Source: an uncultured Oscillospiraceae bacterium
Lineage (GTDB): Bacteria; Bacillota; Clostridia; Oscillospirales; Acutalibacteraceae
Assembly (NCBI GenBank): GCA_902492455.1
Contig: CABULH010000005.1
Location: 1-64,000, forward strand
Length of the DNA: 64,000 nucleotides
Reading direction: 5' to 3'
Positions 49,648 through 59,506 of the stretch are shown here, one piece after another. The translations under genes were made by a program, and so were the position numbers. The notes under the pieces were generated by a model, which saw nothing but the letters and a program-made list of their open reading frames with translations, made no database searches and was not told where the DNA came from. How positions within the stretch are numbered: position 1 is the first letter of the stretch; the number at the start of each line of letters is the position of its first letter.

Positions 49648-50583
49648 TTATGCCGGCATATGCTGTTCTATCCAGTTTACCACATCCGCTAAAAACTCAT
49701 CCTTATTGGTCTCGTGATGCAGTTCATGCCGCGCACCGGGATAAAGCTTCAGAGATACATCCTTTACCCCAGAAGCTTTTACCAGTTCATACACCTTTCG
49801 GACGCCCTTGCCGAACTGTCCCACCGGGTCCATATCTCCCGACAGGAAGATGATGGGCAGATCCTTGGGGATCTTTTCGCTCCACTTTTTTCCCGTCACG
49901 CTGTACAGCAGCTGGAACAGGTCCCGAAAACCGGCGTTGGTAAACACGAAGCTGGTGGCGGGATCGTCATCCACTCCAGCGTAGGAATCCGGATCCCGGG
50001 ACAGCCACTCGTGTCCCGTTTTCACCTCTCCATAACGGCTGTTATATTCCTTAAAAGCCACCTTGTTGAGAAAATCTCCCCGTCGGCGGCCCCCCTGGAA
50101 GCGCACCATTAGTTTGGACAGCAGAATCCCGAAGCCGTTGAGAGGATTGGGACCGGAAGTGCCGCAGCAGATATAGCCGCTAAGCCCCTGCGCGTACTGG
50201 GTGACATAACTGCGGGTGATAAAGGAGCCCATGCTGTGGCCCAGCAGAAAATAAGGAAGGCCGGGATAACGGGACTGCATCTCCCGGCGCATCCGCTCCT
50301 CATCGTCCACCAGATGCTTCCAGCCGTCCTTTTCACCAAAATATCCCATATTCTCCGGCTCGCCCGCCGTGCGTCCGTGTCCCAAATGATCATCTCCGCA
50401 CACAGCGAACCCCCTGGCACAAAGTTCCTCCGCAAATTCATCATACCGGCGGATGTGCTCCACCATGCCGTGACAGATCTGCACAACGCCCCGGATTCTT
50501 CCCTCTGCGGGCGTCCAGATGCTGGCTTTGACAGTGGTTTGCCCATCCGAACTGAGAAAAGTGATTTCCTGTGGTTCCCTCAT
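49648..50583 (-). CDS. Alpha/beta hydrolase, monoacylglycerol lipase-like
   Basis: A 311-residue serine hydrolase. The nucleophile elbow GHSMGS places the catalytic Ser at 117; the oxyanion region is ICHGMVEH and the Asp/His pair is in FLSGDMDPVG and GARHELHHE. It resembles lysophospholipases and monoglyceride lipases (Hydrolase_4). No signal peptide is seen. The frame is open ten codons up, but ATG 50581-50583 starts one base after the stop of the TfoX-C gene, and the GGGAG is about 12 bases away. Probably co-transcribed with that gene. Confidence 0.85.
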   Translation of the reverse strand: MREPQEITFLSSDGQTTVKASIWTPAEGRIRGVVQICHGMVEHIRRYDEFAEELCARGFAVCGDDHLGHGRTAGEPENMGYFGEKDGWKHLVDDEERMRREMQSRYPGLPYFLLGHSMGSFITRSYVTQYAQGLSGYICCGTSGPNPLNGFGILLSKLMVRFQGGRRRGDFLNKVAFKEYNSRYGEVKTGHEWLSRDPDSYAGVDDDPATSFVFTNAGFRDLFQLLYSVTGKKWSEKIPKDLPIIFLSGDMDPVGQFGKGVRKVYELVKASGVKDVSLKLYPGARHELHHETNKDEFLADVVNWIEQHMPA

Positions 50584-50584
50584 A

Positions 50585-50854
50585 TCAGCTTTTCGCTCCC
50601 TTTTTGTGCTCATGATAAAAGCTTTTCAGCTCCGCTTTGCTCTCCGTCGGCAGATTGTGCCAGCGAATCCCTTGAAGCGCGCCCTCCAGCGCGCATAAGC
50701 GGTTATAGCAGGCGCTGGGATCAATGGCTAGAATCCGCAGCCACGCGTCCCGGCTGCCGGCCTCCCGCAACTGGTCCACGGTATCGATCCCTATCGCCTG
50801 CAGCTGCTCCTCCAAGGTTTTGCCGATGTTCGGCAGTCTGGACAGCTCTCCCAT
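50585..50854 (-). CDS. TfoX C-terminal domain protein
   Basis: An 89-residue protein that corresponds to the C-terminal helix-hairpin-helix part of TfoX/Sxy proteins: LPNIGKTLEEQLQAIGIDTVDQL (in part) and ACYNRLCALEGALQGIRWHNL (in part). Only this domain is present; the N-terminal TfoX domain is absent. Stand-alone copies are common in Firmicutes and have no settled role. The ATG has AGGAGGAAGG upstream. The lipase-like gene follows immediately. Confidence 0.82.
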   Translation of the reverse strand: MGELSRLPNIGKTLEEQLQAIGIDTVDQLREAGSRDAWLRILAIDPSACYNRLCALEGALQGIRWHNLPTESKAELKSFYHEHKKGAKS

Positions 50855-50878
50855 AATCCTTCCTCCTACTAAGCCTGT

Positions 50879-51958
50879 TTATGTATTGGCAATCCAGTCC
50901 TGCTGATCGTAATAACCCACAATCAGCTGTACCACCCGTCCGTAGCTCAGCACGCCGTCGTCATCTCCCTGGGAGGCGATAAAGGAGTTGTTCACCGAGG
51001 TGGAAACCTCCTGCACCTTGCCCTCAAACTGCTTCCAGTAACGGCTGCTGGCCGCCAGATCCCGCTGCACGCCTTCAGAGCAATAGGAACGGGCTTCAGC
51101 GCCCATTTCGCCGTCATAGCCGTACAAGGCGTTGGAGCAGTAGATATAGGCCAGCAGATAGCCCGAATAGCGAAAATCAGCGGAATCGCTGGCAATGCTG
51201 GTGAGATACGCAAAGAAATTGCACTCATCCTCCCGGGCGAACCCCCGGGTGTGGGCCAGCTCATGAGCCGCTGTGGAGGGAATATCCCAGTCGGGAATAT
51301 CGACGTTGACATTGGCTTCCGCAAAAAAGGGAAAATACATGCCGGTAATGCCGGTGTAGGACCACCAGTGGGACAGCAGCACCGGCTTGGCCCGCCAGAC
51401 GCCTCCCCAAAGGAAGGGCAGATCGTCGGAGAGCTTCTGGTACCCATCCTGCGCCAACCGCAGGGTGTTGGCTTTGGATTGGGACAGCTTCATGCAGCCT
51501 TCCTCATCCTCCTGAACCAACAGCCGCTCTGCGGATGCCTTTTTCGCCAGATCGATGCATACCTGCTGGAGGAAGGCTGGAGTCCGCACGGCGGTATCAA
51601 TATCCATCAGCTGAGACACCGGCAGACGATAGAAATTCGCCCCATGCATCAGCATATACATCAAAAAGACCGATGACAGCACCCAGCCCAAGGCCCGGCC
51701 GCTCCTTCCCAGCAGCCGGCAGCGGTCTGCACTCCTTTTCAGGCGGCGGATCCACAGAATCAGCAGCAGGATGAACAGCGGCAGCGCCAGTATCACAAGA
51801 CATTCCGTCAAGGACAGCGGAAACACCGCCGCCAGTGCTCCCAGGGGTACGGATACCACCCGAAAAAGGAAACGGGAAAAAAATGTTTCGGTCAGCCGGG
51901 GCGCCAAGGGCAGCAGCCAAAAGAGCAGAAGACCAATCAGCGCCGGCAGCGGAAACAA
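50879..51958 (-). CDS. DUF3810 family membrane zinc peptidase-like protein
   Basis: About 359 residues: two to three N-terminal membrane segments (about 1-20, 40-68 and 85-105) and a large soluble part with HELAHTRGF, an HEXXH-type zinc site, followed by DECNFFAYL with the probable third ligand. This is the DUF3810 family, putative membrane metallopeptidases. The TTG at 51956-51958 has no ribosome site. Seven codons upstream an ATC (51977-51979) lies eight bases after GGGGG and would give IKRIRKWLFPLP, a more natural N-terminus. The true start may be that rare codon. Confidence 0.8.
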   Translation of the reverse strand: MFPLPALIGLLLFWLLPLAPRLTETFFSRFLFRVVSVPLGALAAVFPLSLTECLVILALPLFILLLILWIRRLKRSADRCRLLGRSGRALGWVLSSVFLMYMLMHGANFYRLPVSQLMDIDTAVRTPAFLQQVCIDLAKKASAERLLVQEDEEGCMKLSQSKANTLRLAQDGYQKLSDDLPFLWGGVWRAKPVLLSHWWSYTGITGMYFPFFAEANVNVDIPDWDIPSTAAHELAHTRGFAREDECNFFAYLTSIASDSADFRYSGYLLAYIYCSNALYGYDGEMGAEARSYCSEGVQRDLAASSRYWKQFEGKVQEVSTSVNNSFIASQGDDDGVLSYGRVVQLIVGYYDQQDWIANT

Positions 51959-52120
51959 CCATTTGCGTATTCTTTTGATGACGCTCGCCCCCTTTTCCTA
52001 TTAGTATACCGTTTTTACGCCGCTCTGCCAAGTAATGTGGAAGGAATTCCAAATTCTTACACAGTATTCACGAAATTGCAGCAAATAATTTGTCGAATAA
52101 CGAGAATCGAAATCCTGCTC

Positions 52121-52149
52121 TTTTCAGTCAGCCCGGAAAACGGTATAAT
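52121..52149 (+). promoter_or_regulatory. Sigma-A promoter of the phosphate transporter operon
   Basis: TTTTCA (52121-52126), 17-base spacer, TATAAT (52144-52149). A 9-base-pair hairpin GAGCGGCAG/CTGCCGCTC (52158-52166 with 52182-52190) begins right at the expected transcript start, leaving about 40 bases before the ATG. Confidence 0.7.
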
Positions 52150-52232
52150 ATTTTGGTGAGCGGCAGTCGTTCCGTGGGAAGCTGCCGCTCCGATCCTGTC
52201 TGATAACGCTTCATAAGGAAAGGAACGGTTTC

Positions 52233-53318
52233 ATGGCTCAATCGCTTGTCATGCCCGCTCTTGCCGCAACCATGTCTTTCAGTGAATTTTTGACCCAGCT
52301 ATTTTCCAATCCGACGCTGCTCATCACCGTCCTGCTGACCCTGGGGGTAATCTTCGTCAACGGCTGGACCGACGCGCCAAACGCCATCGCCACCTGCGTC
52401 TCCACCCGCTGCATGTCTCCCCGGGCCGCGATTCTCATGGCCGCCGTTTTCAACTTTCTCGGCGTACTGCTGATGACGATGATCAATGCCAACGTCGCCA
52501 CCACAGTGTATGAGATGGTGGATTTCAGCGGGAATACCCACGAAGCCTTGGTGGCATTGTGCGCCGCCCTGTTTGCCATTGTCATATGGGCGGTGGCGGC
52601 TTGGTGGTTCGGGATTCCCACCAGTGAGAGCCATGCGCTGATCGCGGGCCTATCCGGCGCTGCCATCGCGCTGCACGGCGGGCTGGAAGGCATCAACGGC
52701 GATCAGTGGATTAAGGTGATCTACGGATTGGTCCTCTCCACCTTTTTGGGCTTTTTCGCCGGTTACGTGGTCTCCAAGCTGACCGTCCTTCTTTTCCGCA
52801 ACGTGGAGAGGCAGAAAACCAATAAGATATTCAATGGCGCCCAGATTGCCGGCGGCGCCGCCATGGCCTTTATGCACGGCGCCCAAGACGGCCAGAAATT
52901 TATGGGCGTGTTCATGCTTGGCATCTTCCTGGTTAAGGGCCAGGGTGGAGACACCACCTTTGCCCTGCCGCTGTGGCTGATGATCCTCTGCTCTGTGGTG
53001 ATGGCGGTGGGCACTTCCATCGGCGGCTACCGCATCATTAAAGCGGTGGGGATGGATATGGTGAAGCTGGAAAAATACCAGGGCTTCTCCGCCGATCTCG
53101 CCGCCGCAGGCTGCCTGCTGGTTTCTTCCCTCGCCAGCCTGCCCGTCAGCACCACCCATACCAAAACCACCGCCATCATGGGCGTGGGCGCTGCCAAGCG
53201 CCTCTCTTCGGTCAACTGGTCGGTAGTGAAGGAGATGGTGCTCACCTGGGTGCTGACCTTCCCAGGCTGCGGCGTTATCGGCTTCCTGATGGCCTGGCTG
53301 TTCATGAGAATCTTTTAA
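52233..53318 (+). CDS. PiT family inorganic phosphate transporter
   Basis: A 361-residue membrane protein with about ten hydrophobic segments. Both halves carry the PiT signature: GWTDAPNAIATCVSTR near residue 45 and HGAQDGQKFMGV near 218; SESHALIAGLSG and VSTTHTKTTAIMG also recur as in the inverted repeat of the family. It imports phosphate with a cation. The ATG has AAAGGAACGG upstream. It is followed 24 bases later by a DUF47 gene, the usual partner. Confidence 0.92.
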   Translation: MAQSLVMPALAATMSFSEFLTQLFSNPTLLITVLLTLGVIFVNGWTDAPNAIATCVSTRCMSPRAAILMAAVFNFLGVLLMTMINANVATTVYEMVDFSGNTHEALVALCAALFAIVIWAVAAWWFGIPTSESHALIAGLSGAAIALHGGLEGINGDQWIKVIYGLVLSTFLGFFAGYVVSKLTVLLFRNVERQKTNKIFNGAQIAGGAAMAFMHGAQDGQKFMGVFMLGIFLVKGQGGDTTFALPLWLMILCSVVMAVGTSIGGYRIIKAVGMDMVKLEKYQGFSADLAAAGCLLVSSLASLPVSTTHTKTTAIMGVGAAKRLSSVNWSVVKEMVLTWVLTFPGCGVIGFLMAWLFMRIF

Positions 53319-53342
53319 ACCGCGATAGGAGGGCGTTCAATC

Positions 53343-53966
53343 ATGGGAAAGAAAAAGGATTTTGATTATTTCGACATGTTCGTGCAGGCGGTGAAATTCT
53401 CCTGCAAATCCGCCTCCATGCTGGAGGATACGCTGAAAGAATTTGACCCGGACACCCTGCCGGACAAGATGAAGGAACTGCATGTGGTGGAACATACGGC
53501 GGATATCGCCAAGCATGATATGATGCAGGAACTCTCCCGGGCTTTCATTACCCCCCTGGAGCGGGAAGACATCATGCAGCTGATTCAGTACATCGACAAT
53601 GTCACCGATGCCATTGAGGATGTGCTGATGCGGGCCTACATGTTTAATGTCCAATCCATCCGGGACGAGGCGGTGGATTTTGCCAAGCTGATCGTTAAAT
53701 GCTGTGATACCATGAAGGATGCCATGAAGGAATTCCATAATTTCCGAAAATCCGGTTCCATCCATGAAAGCATCGTGGAGATCAACCGGCTGGAGGAAGA
53801 GGGCGATAAGCTGTACATGAAGGCTGTGCGCAAGCTGTATCTAGGCAGCAAGGATCCGGTGGAGCTGATGGTCTGGCGGGAAATCTTCGACCGGCTGGAA
53901 AAATGCTGCGACGCCTGCGAGGATGTTGCCAATGTCGTGGAAAGCGTTATTATGAAAAACAGCTGA
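53343..53966 (+). CDS. DUF47 (PhoU-like) family protein
   Basis: A 207-residue, all-helical, highly charged PhoU-like protein (DUF47/YkaA). Typical segments are ARHDMMQELSRAFITPLERED-like (here AKHDMMQEL and FITPLEREDI), VTDAIEDVLMRAYMFN, and NRLEEEGDKLYMKAVRKLY. Members are regularly encoded behind PiT transporters and are thought to regulate them. The ATG has GGAGGG upstream. A shared terminator follows. Confidence 0.9.
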   Translation: MGKKKDFDYFDMFVQAVKFSCKSASMLEDTLKEFDPDTLPDKMKELHVVEHTADIAKHDMMQELSRAFITPLEREDIMQLIQYIDNVTDAIEDVLMRAYMFNVQSIRDEAVDFAKLIVKCCDTMKDAMKEFHNFRKSGSIHESIVEINRLEEEGDKLYMKAVRKLYLGSKDPVELMVWREIFDRLEKCCDACEDVANVVESVIMKNS

Positions 53967-53975
53967 GTTTACAGC

Positions 53976-54012
53976 AAGAATCCCATCCGAGTTCTTCTCG
54001 GATGGGATTCTT
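53976..54012. terminator. Bidirectional terminator between the DUF47 gene and prfC
   Basis: AAGAATCCCATCCGAG (53976-53991) and CTCGGATGGGATTCTT (53997-54012) are perfectly complementary with the loop TTCTT. It lies between the two convergent genes. Confidence 0.88.
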
Positions 54013-54019
54013 TCGTCTG

Positions 54020-55612
<1,593 letters not shown>

Positions 55613-55636
55613 GGTGGTTCCTCCATCTTATAAAAA

Positions 55637-56923
55637 TCAAAGGGTGAAGCAGCCTTTTTCCAGCATAGACTGGGCTGCCAGCAGCACGCCCATCTTGCCC
55701 GAATGGTAGTTGAGACCGCCCTGCATATAAGCGGCATAGGGTTCCCGCAGCGGCGCGTCCGCCGACAGCTCAATGGATGCGCCCAGGGTAAAGGCACCCG
55801 CCGCCATAATCACCGGATCGTCATAGCCGGGCATATCCCAGGGTTCGGGCACCACAAACGCATCCACCGGCGCCCCCTTCTGCATTCCCTGGCAGAAAGC
55901 CACCAGCGCCTCGGGTGTACGCAGCCGCACGGTCTGTATGATATCCGCCCGCTCTGCATCGCTGGCGGGAGAAGCATCATAACCCAGCCGCTCAAACAGA
56001 GCGGCGCAGTAAACGGCGGTTTTCATGGCCTCCCCCACTACATGGGGGGCATTGAAGAGTCCCATGAACAGCGTTCGATTATGTCCTAGAGAGGCTCCCA
56101 CCTCCCGGCCCAGGCCGGGAGTGGTCATCCGGTAGGAACACTTTTCCACCAGCTCTCTTCGGCCGCAGATATACCCACCGTTTTCTGCGATGCCGCCGCC
56201 GGGATTTTTTATCAGAGAGCCGGCCATCAGATCCGCGCCCACCGCCGTGGGTTCCTCCCGTTCGGCGAACTCACCGTAGCAGTTATCCACGAAAACCACC
56301 ATATCCGGCCGCTTGGCCTTTACGGCGGCGATCAGTTCTCCGATGCGCGCCACCGAGAGAGAAGGCCGCAGATTATAACCCCGTGAGCGCTGGACATGCA
56401 CCAGCCGCACCGCCGGATCATCCAGGGCCGCCTCCACGCCGGCGATATCGGGATAACCGTCCGCCGCCAGATCCACCTGGCGGTAGCTCACGCCGAACTC
56501 CCGGAGGGAACCGTCGGAAGGGCCGTTCATGCCGATGACGTCGGCCAAGGTATCGTAAGGCGCGCCGGTGGCGGCCAGCATCACATCTCCAGGCCGCAGT
56601 ACGCCGAAAAGGGCGATAGCGATGGCGTGAGTGCCGGAAAGGATGCTGTGGCGTACCAAGGCATCCTCCGCACCCATGGTTCGGGCAAAAACTTCATCCA
56701 GCTTGTCCCGTCCCCGGTCGCCGTAGCCGTAGCCGGTGGTGGCGGTGAAATGACTCTCGCTGACTCCGCCCTGAATAAAGGCGGACAGCACCTTCTGCTG
56801 ATTATATTCGGTTATGGCATCTATCCGCTGAAACGCGGCGCAAACCGCTGCCTCCGTCTGATCGGACAGAGCGCGCAAACGGCTGTCAATGGAAAAAAAG
56901 GGGGTCTCCACGGATTTCTTCAA
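55637..56923 (-). CDS. YnbB-type PLP enzyme (methionine gamma-lyase-like, aluminum resistance family)
   Basis: A 428-residue fold-type I PLP protein. The cofactor lysine is in MAGSLIKNPGGGIAENGGY (about Lys239); TGYGYGDRGRDKLDEVFA and VFVDNCYGEFAE are typical of the YnbB group, often called methionine gamma-lyase family or aluminum resistance protein, whose reaction is not firmly known. The start is TTG 56921-56923, which directly abuts AAAGG; GTG four codons later is an alternative. A promoter is clear upstream. Confidence 0.85.
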   Translation of the reverse strand: MKKSVETPFFSIDSRLRALSDQTEAAVCAAFQRIDAITEYNQQKVLSAFIQGGVSESHFTATTGYGYGDRGRDKLDEVFARTMGAEDALVRHSILSGTHAIAIALFGVLRPGDVMLAATGAPYDTLADVIGMNGPSDGSLREFGVSYRQVDLAADGYPDIAGVEAALDDPAVRLVHVQRSRGYNLRPSLSVARIGELIAAVKAKRPDMVVFVDNCYGEFAEREEPTAVGADLMAGSLIKNPGGGIAENGGYICGRRELVEKCSYRMTTPGLGREVGASLGHNRTLFMGLFNAPHVVGEAMKTAVYCAALFERLGYDASPASDAERADIIQTVRLRTPEALVAFCQGMQKGAPVDAFVVPEPWDMPGYDDPVIMAAGAFTLGASIELSADAPLREPYAAYMQGGLNYHSGKMGVLLAAQSMLEKGCFTL

Positions 56924-56955
56924 CCTTTCCGGGGCAATCGGCCCACAACCGGTTT

Positions 56956-56984
56956 AGTATACAATATTCCGGTAAAAATTACAA
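56956..56984 (-). promoter_or_regulatory. Sigma-A promoter of the ynbB-like gene and prfC
   Basis: Minus strand TTGTAA (56979-56984), 17-base spacer, TATACT (56956-56961), about 30 bases before the start codon. Confidence 0.7.
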
Positions 56985-56998
56985 GTGGTTCGCCCTGC

Positions 56999-57027
56999 TT
57001 TCATTCCGTGCCGGAATATGCTAGGAT
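56999..57027 (+). promoter_or_regulatory. Promoter of the plus-strand GNAT gene
   Basis: TTTCAT (56999-57004), 17-base spacer, TGC-TAGGAT (-10 at 57022-57027, extended). It is divergent from the ynbB-like promoter. Confidence 0.5.
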
Positions 57028-57059
57028 GAAAATAATACTTTTATATAAAGAGGTCTAAA

Positions 57060-57620
57060 ATGATCCAATTCGTCAGCTTAAAACAGCAAAAGGAAAAGTT
57101 GCAGAATATCAAAAAGCTGTATCTGGAAGCGTTTCCCGCTGAAGAACGCGTTCCTTTCTTTTACCTCAAATATAAATTGTCCCGTTCATCGGCCGATTGC
57201 TTCCATATCTATGCGGACGGCTGCTGGATCGGCTTTTTGTATATCGTTTTTTATGAAGATATCGTGTTTGTGTTTTATTTTGCCGTGCAGAGCGATGTCC
57301 GTGGGATGGGCTATGGTTCCCAAATACTGGACAATCTTAAAAGCCTGTATCCGCATCGCCGGTTTATTTTGAATATCGAAGAACCGGATGAAGGCAGCGA
57401 TAATCATGAACAGCGCAGGAAACGCAAACAGTTTTATCTGCGGAATGGGTTCCGGGAATGCCGGTTTAAAATGATAGAGAAAAATGTTGTTTATGAAATG
57501 CTGTGTTGTGGAGACGACGTCACCTACCCGGAATATGAACAGCTTATCAAAAATTATTTAGGAAACTGGATATATAAGCTTTACTACAAAGTATACTTCC
57601 CGCCGGCGGGACATGAATAG
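57060..57620 (+). CDS. GNAT family N-acetyltransferase
   Basis: A 186-residue protein with the GNAT acetyl-CoA site DVRGMGYGSQILDNL (the R/Q-X2-G-X-G/A pattern), preceded by the strand VFVFYFAVQ and followed by FYLRNGFREC. The acceptor is unknown. The ATG has AGAGG upstream. Compared with its neighbours the gene is visibly richer in A and T and in Phe, Tyr, Lys and Ile codons, so it may have been acquired. It ends near a convergent terminator. Confidence 0.82.
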   Translation: MIQFVSLKQQKEKLQNIKKLYLEAFPAEERVPFFYLKYKLSRSSADCFHIYADGCWIGFLYIVFYEDIVFVFYFAVQSDVRGMGYGSQILDNLKSLYPHRRFILNIEEPDEGSDNHEQRRKRKQFYLRNGFRECRFKMIEKNVVYEMLCCGDDVTYPEYEQLIKNYLGNWIYKLYYKVYFPPAGHE

Positions 57621-57680
57621 CTTCTGCGCCACTTTCAAAAGATCTGTTGCACATACATTGTGTTGGCCTGCAAGCGGTTA

Positions 57681-57718
57681 GGGTTGCTGCAAATGGTTCA
57701 TTTGCAGCAACCCCTTTT
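57681..57718. terminator. Terminator between the two convergent GNAT genes
   Basis: GGGTTGCTGCAAATG (57681-57695) and CATTTGCAGCAACCC (57699-57713) are perfectly complementary, with CTTTT following on the plus strand. It probably serves both genes. Confidence 0.85.
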
Positions 57719-57722
57719 CGCA

Positions 57723-58466
57723 TTATTCTATCGACCTTTTCAATGTGCTCCACTCCCCGCAGACGGAGAAGCCCAATCCAGCGTAAAGCTGCCGCGCCCG
57801 GTCATTTTTCGGGGATAAATACACCCGCCGACCCTCCCCCTGCAAAGATGCAGCCAGGTTGGAGACGCAGGCGGAAGCATAACCTCTTCCCCGATACGTC
57901 GGCAGGGTGGCGACGGCTCCGATCACGCCGCCGCCCCTGCATTCCGCTGTAGTCATAGCGCAGGCCGCCGCTCCATCCTTTGTCATCACCGCCGCCAACC
58001 GGCAAAGGCCGCGGCGCAGTCGGTGATGGACATCGGCATACCACACATCAAAGGGCGGCATACTGCCGGGAAAACAGGCGGTCAGCACCGGATACAGCAT
58101 CTGTGGAGATGGCTGGGATACGCTATGAAAGGGGATGAATTTCCGGTTCGGCTCCATCACGCGGCCGGTTTCCAGCTCCCAGCCGGGAAGCAGTCTTGCC
58201 AGTTCCTCTGCCGCTCCGCTGGTCCGCAGAGAACGGATTTCCGGCTGCATGGAAACAAAAAGCGCGGTTTCCTCCCAAGAGCTGTTGGAAGACAGCAGGG
58301 TAAGCACGTCGTCCATCAGGGAAGCGGCCATGCCCTCTTCCCCTTCCCAAAACCGTACAAAAGAGGAATCCAGCCCGTAAGCCTCCGCCTGCGCCAGCAG
58401 CTTCACCGCGGCTTCAGAATCCGGCTTCAGGCTCTTCAGATACTCCTCCGTCATCCGGCGAATCAT
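57723..58466 (-). CDS. GNAT family N-acetyltransferase
   Basis: A 247-residue protein whose C-terminal half is a GNAT domain: VATLPTYRGRGYASACVSNL holds the acetyl-CoA motif, and LYAGLGFSVCGEW is the usual end. The N-terminal 110 residues are not assigned. The ATG overlaps the stop codon of the M42 gene upstream (ATGA) and has GGAGG ten bases before it, so translation is coupled. It ends the murD-M42-M42-GNAT series. The acceptor is unknown. Confidence 0.82.
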   Translation of the reverse strand: MIRRMTEEYLKSLKPDSEAAVKLLAQAEAYGLDSSFVRFWEGEEGMAASLMDDVLTLLSSNSSWEETALFVSMQPEIRSLRTSGAAEELARLLPGWELETGRVMEPNRKFIPFHSVSQPSPQMLYPVLTACFPGSMPPFDVWYADVHHRLRRGLCRLAAVMTKDGAAACAMTTAECRGGGVIGAVATLPTYRGRGYASACVSNLAASLQGEGRRVYLSPKNDRARQLYAGLGFSVCGEWSTLKRSIE

Positions 58467-59506
58467 ATCGCTTGATCCTCCGGATCCGGTGCTGGAAGCC
58501 GATTGACCAACGCCTTCAGCAGAGCCAGCGTATCGGCGATATCTTTCTTCGCCAGCACACAGGAAGGAGAATGGATATACCGGCAGGGAAGGGATACGGC
58601 CGCCACCCGGGCGCCGCCTGCAGCCCGCTGCAGGGAGGAGGCATCGTTTCCGCCGGCGATCACGGTTTTGGTCTGAGACTTCACGCCGATCTCTTTCGCC
58701 GTCTCCCGAATCCTTTCATATAGTGCCTGATCATACAAGGTGCTGCGGTCCATAAAGGACACCACCGGCCCGCCGAACACACGGCATACCTGTTTCTCGG
58801 CTGGAACCCCGGCCGTGTCCGCCGCCGTTGTAGCGTCTACCGCCAGGGCGACGTCCGGACGAACTGTAAAGGCAACTGCCTTTGCCCCTCTGGCGCCGAT
58901 CTCTTCCTGAACTGTAAAGGCCAGCACCACGTCATATTCCGGCACTTCATCCGTGAGCCCCAGCAGCAAGGCGCAGCCTGCCCGGTCATCCAGCGCCCGG
59001 GCTTTGATCAGGCCGTTTTCCAGCTTGGTATAGGCGCTGTCGAATACCGCCCGATCCCCCGGCGCGGCGATCTTTTCCGCCTCTTCCCGGCTGTCTGTTC
59101 CCAAATCGATCAGCAGCTTGTCCAGATCCGGTACCTGACCTTTTTCCTCCTTGCTGCAAAGGTGAACCGCTTTACCGCCAATTACACCGGGATGACCGTT
59201 AACCAACACCCTGCGGCCATATACCACCCGGGATTCCAGTCCCCCTACCGGCGCAAAGCGCAGATAACCCTCGTCGGTGACGCCGGTGATGATCAGTCCC
59301 ACCTCATCCATATGGGCGGCAAAAAGCACCGTTTTGGCCGCAGGATTCCGCCCCTTTACCCGGGCAATGATATTCCCCAGCGCATCCACTTCTGTGGTGA
59401 TCTCCGCCGGGCTGCCCTTCAGCGCGTTCAAAATATACCGCCGCACCGGCACCTCACAGCCGGATACGCCTTCCAAGGCACAGAGCTTTTTCAGATGATC
59501 CATCAT
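58463..59506 (-). CDS. M42 family metallopeptidase (first to be read downstream of its paralog)
   Basis: A 347-residue aminopeptidase of the M42 (glutamyl aminopeptidase/endoglucanase-like) family, which forms large dodecameric shells. Metal-site motifs: LFAAHMDEVGLI, ARALDDRAGCAL, TVQEEIGARGA (catalytic Glu pair), VDATTAAD and the final RYIHSPSCVL. The ATG overlaps the stop of the second M42 gene by four bases. The two copies share the same motifs but differ a good deal elsewhere, so they are paralogs rather than a recent duplication. Confidence 0.9.
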   Translation of the reverse strand: MMDHLKKLCALEGVSGCEVPVRRYILNALKGSPAEITTEVDALGNIIARVKGRNPAAKTVLFAAHMDEVGLIITGVTDEGYLRFAPVGGLESRVVYGRRVLVNGHPGVIGGKAVHLCSKEEKGQVPDLDKLLIDLGTDSREEAEKIAAPGDRAVFDSAYTKLENGLIKARALDDRAGCALLLGLTDEVPEYDVVLAFTVQEEIGARGAKAVAFTVRPDVALAVDATTAADTAGVPAEKQVCRVFGGPVVSFMDRSTLYDQALYERIRETAKEIGVKSQTKTVIAGGNDASSLQRAAGGARVAAVSLPCRYIHSPSCVLAKKDIADTLALLKALVNRLPAPDPEDQAI

